The notes under the pieces are model-generated. The model saw only the letters and a program-made list of their open reading frames with translations, had not been told where the DNA came from and made no database searches. The translations under genes and the position numbers were made by a program. A stretch of 9,695 nt of DNA from an uncultured Campylobacter sp. (GTDB lineage: Bacteria > Campylobacterota > Campylobacteria > Campylobacterales > Campylobacteraceae). Positions 6,480 to 9,695 of this stretch are shown here, piece after piece (positions within the stretch are counted from its first letter, which is position 1; every line of letters begins with the position of its first letter). The stretch covers positions 1 to 9,695 of the forward strand of contig NZ_CALHHT010000101.1 in NCBI RefSeq assembly GCF_938031315.1, in the 5' to 3' direction.

Positions 6480-8717
6480 ATGGCAGAATTTAAAAAGCTC
6501 TGGATGACGCTTGTAGCGGTACTCATCGTGGGCTTTAGTTTCTTGGGTTTTTACGGCGGCGAGGTGTATAGGCAGTCTCCGCCGGTGGTAAAATTTACCG
6601 ATGCTAGCGGAGCTGAGCTAATCAGCACCGAGCGCATTTATCGCGGGCAGGAGGCCTGGCAGAGCATCGGCGGTATGCAGGTAGGCTCTATCTGGGGGCA
6701 TGGAGCGTATCAGGCGCCTGATTGGAGCGCGGATTGGCTGCATAAGGAGCTAGTTGCGTTTATGGATATCAAGGCACAGGAGCGTTTCGGTGTTAAATTT
6801 GATGCCTTAAATGACGAGCAAAAGGCGCAGATCAAGGCGCTTACCAAGGCCGAGTATCGCACCAACACCGTAAAAGACGGCACCGTCAAGCTAAGCGATG
6901 ATCGCTTGAAAGCTATGGCGGTCGTAAAAGACGAGTACATGGGCGTTTTCGGAAACGATCCGCGCTTTAAAAAGCTTCGCGAGGATTACGCGATGAAGGA
7001 AAACACGCTCGCAAACGAGCAACACCGCGCCGAGCTCGTGGATTTCATCTTTTGGACTGCGTGGGCGGTTTCTACGGATCGTCCGAGCGGAGAGGCGACC
7101 TATACCAATAACTGGCCGCACGAGCCGCTGATAGACAACGTCCCTACCACGGAAAACGTCGTTTGGACGATCGCAAGCCTCGTTATTTTGCTTACCGGCA
7201 TCGGTCTTTTAGTGTGGTTTGGAAATTTCTACGGCAAAAAGGATGAGGATTTCGAGGCTCCTGCGAAGCTAAACGCCGATCCGATCGCCGCTTTAGCGCT
7301 TACGCCGTCGCAAAAGGCGCTCGGCAAGTACCTTTTCGTAGCGATTGCGTTGTTTGCATTTCAAGCCTTCATCGGCGGCTTTGTTGCGCACTATACGATC
7401 GAGGGTCAGTCCTTTTTCGGGCTTGATATTTCGCAATATATCCCTTACTCGCTAGCTCGCACCTGGCACGTGCAGGCGTCCATTTTCTGGATCGCTACGG
7501 GCTTTTTGGCGGCGGGATTGTTTCTAGCGCCGATCATCAACGGCGGCAAAGATCCTAAATTTCAAAAGCTCGGCGTGGACGTGCTTTTCTACGCGCTTCT
7601 TTTCTTGGTCGTCGGCAGCTTCGCGGGCGAATACATGGCGATTGCGGGCAAGATGGATCCAAGCAGCAGCTTCTGGATCGGACATCAAGGATATGAGTAT
7701 TTAGACCTAGGTAGAATTTGGCAGCTAATACTGTTCGTGGGCCTTGTGATCTGGATGGTGCTCGTGCTTCGCGGCTTTATCGCGGGCTTTAGAGCCGAGG
7801 GCGATAAGAATTTATTGGCGATCTTTACCGCTTCGGTTATCGCCGTGGGGCTTTTTTACGGCGCGGGTCTATTCTACGGACAGCGCTCGCCGATCCCTGT
7901 GATGGAGTATTGGCGCTGGTGGGTCGTGCACCTTTGGGTCGAAGGATTTTTCGAGGTTTTCGCGACGGCGTCTTTGGCGTTCGTGTTCGCGTCCTTGGGC
8001 TTAGTAAGCAAGAAATTTGCCACCTACACCTCGATTGCTAGCGCGTCGATTTTCCTAATCGGCGGAATTCCTGGCACCTTCCACCACCTCTATTTTGCGG
8101 GCACCACTACGCCGATAATGGCTGTGGGTGCGAGCTTCTCGGCGCTTGAGGTCGTGCCTTTGGTGCTTTTGGGTTCGGAAGCGTTTCATTACTACAAGCT
8201 TCAATTCGCGCAGGATTGGGCTAAGCGTCTAAAATGGCCGCTTTACTGCTTCATCGCCGTAGCGTTTTGGAATATGCTGGGCGCGGGCGTTTTCGGCTTT
8301 TTAATCAACCCGCCGCTTGCGCTATTTTACATCCAGGGCTTAAACACCACCGCGGTGCACGCCCATACGGCGCTATTTGGCGTATACGGCTTTTTGGCGC
8401 TCGGCTTCGTGTGGCTCGTGGCGCTGTATATCTACAGAGAAAAGAGCTTTGACGATACGCTTATGAAGATCGGCTTTTGGGCGCTAAATGCAGGTCTGCT
8501 TCTGATGGTGCTGATTTCGCTATTGCCTGTCGGAATTTTACAGGCATTCGCGGCGATCGATGTGGGTATGTGGTACGCAAGAAGCGCGGAATTTTTGCAA
8601 AAAGACAGCCTCTACGGGCTCCGCTGGGCGCGCATCATCGGCGATACGATCTTTTTGGTAGGAAGCGTATGCTTCTTACTTCAAATCGTGCGAATGATAT
8701 TCTCACGCGCTAAATAG
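6480..8717 (+). CDS. norZ: Quinol-dependent nitric oxide reductase (qNOR)
   Basis: This membrane enzyme reduces two NO to N2O with electrons from quinol, for NO detoxification or anaerobic respiration. ATG 6480 is chosen over GTG 6474 because the GTG lies inside the ribosome site AAAGGAG. The protein has 745 residues, typical of qNOR (about 750). One N-terminal helix precedes a large periplasmic domain (about 30-220) with GQEAWQSIGGMQVGSIWGHG and no CxxCH haem motif, as in qNOR rather than NorC. The rest is a NorB-like multi-helix core. Visible ligands are His330 (RTWHVQ) and His629 for low-spin haem b, His627 (VHAHTALFG) for haem b3, and His484 (VVHLWVEG), His535 and His536 (GTFHHLYF) for the non-haem iron. 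Glu488 and Glu492 are nearby. With these intact, ordinary NO reductase is more likely than NO dismutase. It appears monocistronic, with its own promoter and terminator. Confidence 0.96.
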   Translation: MAEFKKLWMTLVAVLIVGFSFLGFYGGEVYRQSPPVVKFTDASGAELISTERIYRGQEAWQSIGGMQVGSIWGHGAYQAPDWSADWLHKELVAFMDIKAQERFGVKFDALNDEQKAQIKALTKAEYRTNTVKDGTVKLSDDRLKAMAVVKDEYMGVFGNDPRFKKLREDYAMKENTLANEQHRAELVDFIFWTAWAVSTDRPSGEATYTNNWPHEPLIDNVPTTENVVWTIASLVILLTGIGLLVWFGNFYGKKDEDFEAPAKLNADPIAALALTPSQKALGKYLFVAIALFAFQAFIGGFVAHYTIEGQSFFGLDISQYIPYSLARTWHVQASIFWIATGFLAAGLFLAPIINGGKDPKFQKLGVDVLFYALLFLVVGSFAGEYMAIAGKMDPSSSFWIGHQGYEYLDLGRIWQLILFVGLVIWMVLVLRGFIAGFRAEGDKNLLAIFTASVIAVGLFYGAGLFYGQRSPIPVMEYWRWWVVHLWVEGFFEVFATASLAFVFASLGLVSKKFATYTSIASASIFLIGGIPGTFHHLYFAGTTTPIMAVGASFSALEVVPLVLLGSEAFHYYKLQFAQDWAKRLKWPLYCFIAVAFWNMLGAGVFGFLINPPLALFYIQGLNTTAVHAHTALFGVYGFLALGFVWLVALYIYREKSFDDTLMKIGFWALNAGLLLMVLISLLPVGILQAFAAIDVGMWYARSAEFLQKDSLYGLRWARIIGDTIFLVGSVCFLLQIVRMIFSRAK

Positions 8718-8746
8718 AGCCTTCGCGAGCTCTTATCGTTTGCTTT

Positions 8747-8782
8747 GCCCCGCAGGGATTTTATATTCTTGCGGGGCTTTTT
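8747..8782 (+). terminator. Intrinsic terminator of norZ
   Basis: GCCCCGCA (8747-8754) pairs perfectly with TGCGGGGC (8770-8777), followed by TTTTT (8778-8782). The 15-base interior can add further pairs, including G-U. This GC-rich stem with a T tract is the clearest terminator in the window and lies about 30 bases after the norZ stop. Confidence 0.92.
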
Positions 8783-8975
8783 AAATTTAGCGCACTTCGC
8801 GTATGCCCCATTCGCACAAGTTTTTGCGTGGATATTTTTACTCAAATTCCACTCGTGCGAGCCTTTTGCCGCGGACGATATCCGCGCGAGCTTTAAGCTT
8901 AGCCGCAAATCGCGATCAATCTTTAAAATTTTAAAATTTTATCCTTTTAAATTTACCCGAGCCAAATTTTAAATT
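8783..8975 (+). other. Non-coding stretch with several hairpins, no gene recognised
   Basis: Together with the norZ terminator and the next promoter, this fills a 300-base gap between genes. I see a two-tier hairpin: TCGCAC (8812-8817) with GTGCGA (8855-8860), enclosing GTGGA (8828-8832) with TCCAC (8848-8852). A second hairpin is CGCGGA (8870-8875) with TCCGCG (8881-8886). An AT block of AAAATTTT repeats follows at about 8925-8940. The open frames here cross the terminator or lack ribosome sites, so they are not called. A small RNA or a decayed gene is possible, but neither is shown. Confidence 0.4.
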
Positions 8976-8978
8976 TGC

Positions 8979-8984
8979 TACAAT
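8979..8984 (+). promoter_or_regulatory. -10 element TACAAT upstream of the YqeY-domain gene
   Basis: TACAAT, preceded by GC, lies 33 bases before the ATG, with T-rich sequence (AAATTTTAAATTT) directly upstream. This is the usual form of the Campylobacter main promoter. The predicted transcript would start near 8991 and carry the ribosome site AAGGAGT at 9006-9012. Confidence 0.6.
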
Positions 8985-9017
8985 TACCACCGAAATTTCA
9001 ATCTCAAGGAGTAGAAA

Positions 9018-9461
9018 ATGGGTGTGCGAGAGCAAATTTTAGAAGACATTAAAACGGCGATGAAGAGCGGCGATCACTTCCGCAGAGACAGCCTGCGGAT
9101 GCTTAACGCCGCGCTTAAGCAGGTCGAGGTGGACGAGCGCATCAGCCTTAGCGACGAGCGCGTCTTTAGCATACTTCAAAGCGAGATCAAGCGCCGAAAT
9201 GACTCTGTGGAGCAGTATCGCGCGGGCGGTCGCGACGATCTGGTGCAAAAAGAGCAGGGCGAGATCGAGATCATCGCATCCTATCTGCCTGCGCAACTAG
9301 GCGATGCCGAGCTTGCCGCTGCCGTCAGCTCGCTAATTGCCAAGCTCGGCGCGAGCGGCGCAAAGGATATGGGGCGCGTGATGAAAGCCGCCAAGGAAGC
9401 GCTCGGCTCAAGCGTGGACGGCAAGCGGTTGAGCGATGCGGTCAAAGTGGCACTGAAGTAG
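9018..9461 (+). CDS. GatB/YqeY-domain protein
   Basis: This 147-residue cytoplasmic protein is a stand-alone YqeY-type domain, related to the tRNA-binding C-terminal part of GatB, a subunit of the tRNA-dependent amidotransferase. Its own function is not well established. Family features visible in order are LRMLNAALKQVEVD (about 26-39), the EIKRRNDSVEQYRAGGRDDL segment, KEQGEIEIIASYLPAQL, and a C-terminal stretch with GRVMKAAKEALGSSVDGKRLSDAV. The length is normal and no residue is conspicuously missing. ATG 9018 follows the strong AAGGAGT ribosome site by five bases. It has its own promoter and sits between the norZ terminator and a lipoprotein gene, so it is probably transcribed independently. 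Confidence 0.93.
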   Translation: MGVREQILEDIKTAMKSGDHFRRDSLRMLNAALKQVEVDERISLSDERVFSILQSEIKRRNDSVEQYRAGGRDDLVQKEQGEIEIIASYLPAQLGDAELAAAVSSLIAKLGASGAKDMGRVMKAAKEALGSSVDGKRLSDAVKVALK

Positions 9462-9508
9462 CCTGCGTTTGAGGCTAAATTTCGGTTACGGCTAAATTGT
9501 ATCGGCGT

Positions 9509-9532
9509 AAAATTTCGCCGCTGAAATTTTTT
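9509..9532 (+). terminator. Weak terminator candidate after the YqeY-domain gene
   Basis: AAAATTTC (9509-9516) pairs with GAAATTTT (9523-9530) around GCCGCT, with TT after it. A competing stem CGGCG (9503-9507) with CGCCG (9516-9520) overlaps it. Either could end transcription about 50 bases after the gene. The stem is AT-rich and the T tract is partly inside the stem. Confidence 0.45.
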
Positions 9533-9589
9533 GAGATAGAGCTTTGGCTGCGGAATTCATACGCTAATTTAAAATTTTAAAGGATCATC

Positions 9590-9695
9590 ATGAAAAAATT
9601 TATCGCTGTTTTACTAGCCGTCCTGCTTGTGGGATGCCAGTGCAAACAAAACGTAGCGCCTGGGGCTAACGAAACGCCCGAACAGATTACGGCAT
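9590..9695 (+). CDS. Lipoprotein, N-terminal fragment (3' end outside window)
   Basis: ATG 9590 is preceded by AAAGGA (9578-9583). The first 35 codons are open to the window edge. The product starts MKKFIAVLLAVLLVGCQ: a basic start, a hydrophobic core and the lipobox LVGC, with lipidation and cleavage expected at Cys16. A second Cys follows at position 18, then a polar Asn/Gln/Pro/Glu-rich linker typical of exported lipoproteins. Gln at +2 after the lipidated Cys is not the Asp inner-membrane retention signal, so the outer membrane is plausible. The domain that would identify the protein is not in the window. Confidence 0.85.
   Translation, partial: MKKFIAVLLAVLLVGCQCKQNVAPGANETPEQITA

Noticed and set aside
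6480..8717. NO dismutase instead of NO reductase
   Set aside because: The non-haem iron histidines 484, 535 and 536 and Glu488 are all present, as expected for qNOR. I could not compare the quinol site residue by residue, so this rests on the iron site.
8681..8908. A 75-codon minus-strand frame after norZ
   Set aside because: It runs through the terminator and into the norZ 3' end, and its basic product has no recognisable features.
8745..8972. A 75-codon plus-strand frame after norZ
   Set aside because: It starts inside the terminator stem and crosses the hairpins, and it has no Shine-Dalgarno.

Overview
The window is a chromosomal segment of a Campylobacter-type epsilonproteobacterium. 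The word AAATTT is very frequent, and the partial alaS, maf and pbpA/mrcA genes follow an order I recall from C. jejuni. The moderate GC of the housekeeping genes (33 of 60 bases G or C in one hand-counted row) fits a higher-GC species such as the C. gracilis, C. rectus or C. showae type. The species is inferred, not proven. All supported genes lie on the plus strand.

Region 1 (1-4859) is a tightly packed four-gene operon with overlapping stop and start codons. It holds the 3' part of alaS (alanyl-tRNA synthetase), a small four-helix membrane protein with a TTG start, maf (nucleotide pyrophosphatase family) and a class A penicillin-binding protein. The maf frame is broken by one in-frame TAG at codon 113. 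The remaining 68 codons stay open, keep the family's C-terminal motif, and run to a stop that overlaps the penicillin-binding protein start. This looks like a recent nonsense mutation or a sequence error. A bulged hairpin with a GCAA loop starts at the operon's last stop codon.

Region 2 (about 4888-6470) is a strikingly AT-rich block (15-30% GC in hand-counted rows). It holds two membrane-protein genes I do not recognise, plus a 13-codon mini-ORF between them behind a strong Shine-Dalgarno. It may be acquired or fast-evolving DNA.

Region 3 (6408-8782) is norZ, a quinol-dependent nitric oxide reductase with all expected haem and non-haem iron ligands. Upstream is an FNR/CRP-family palindrome (TTGA-N6-TCAA) centred 41.5 bases before the predicted start of transcription, the class II activator position. 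A strong intrinsic terminator follows the gene.

Region 4 (8783-9695) holds a structured non-coding stretch, a promoter, a GatB/YqeY-domain gene, a weak terminator candidate, and the first 35 codons of a lipoprotein cut by the window end.

Together the genes cover translation fidelity, nucleotide clean-up, peptidoglycan synthesis and NO detoxification or respiration. I found no CRISPR, insertion sequence, tRNA or rRNA, and no convincing new multi-gene system. The best leads are the maf amber codon, the AT-rich two-gene island and the norZ operator.
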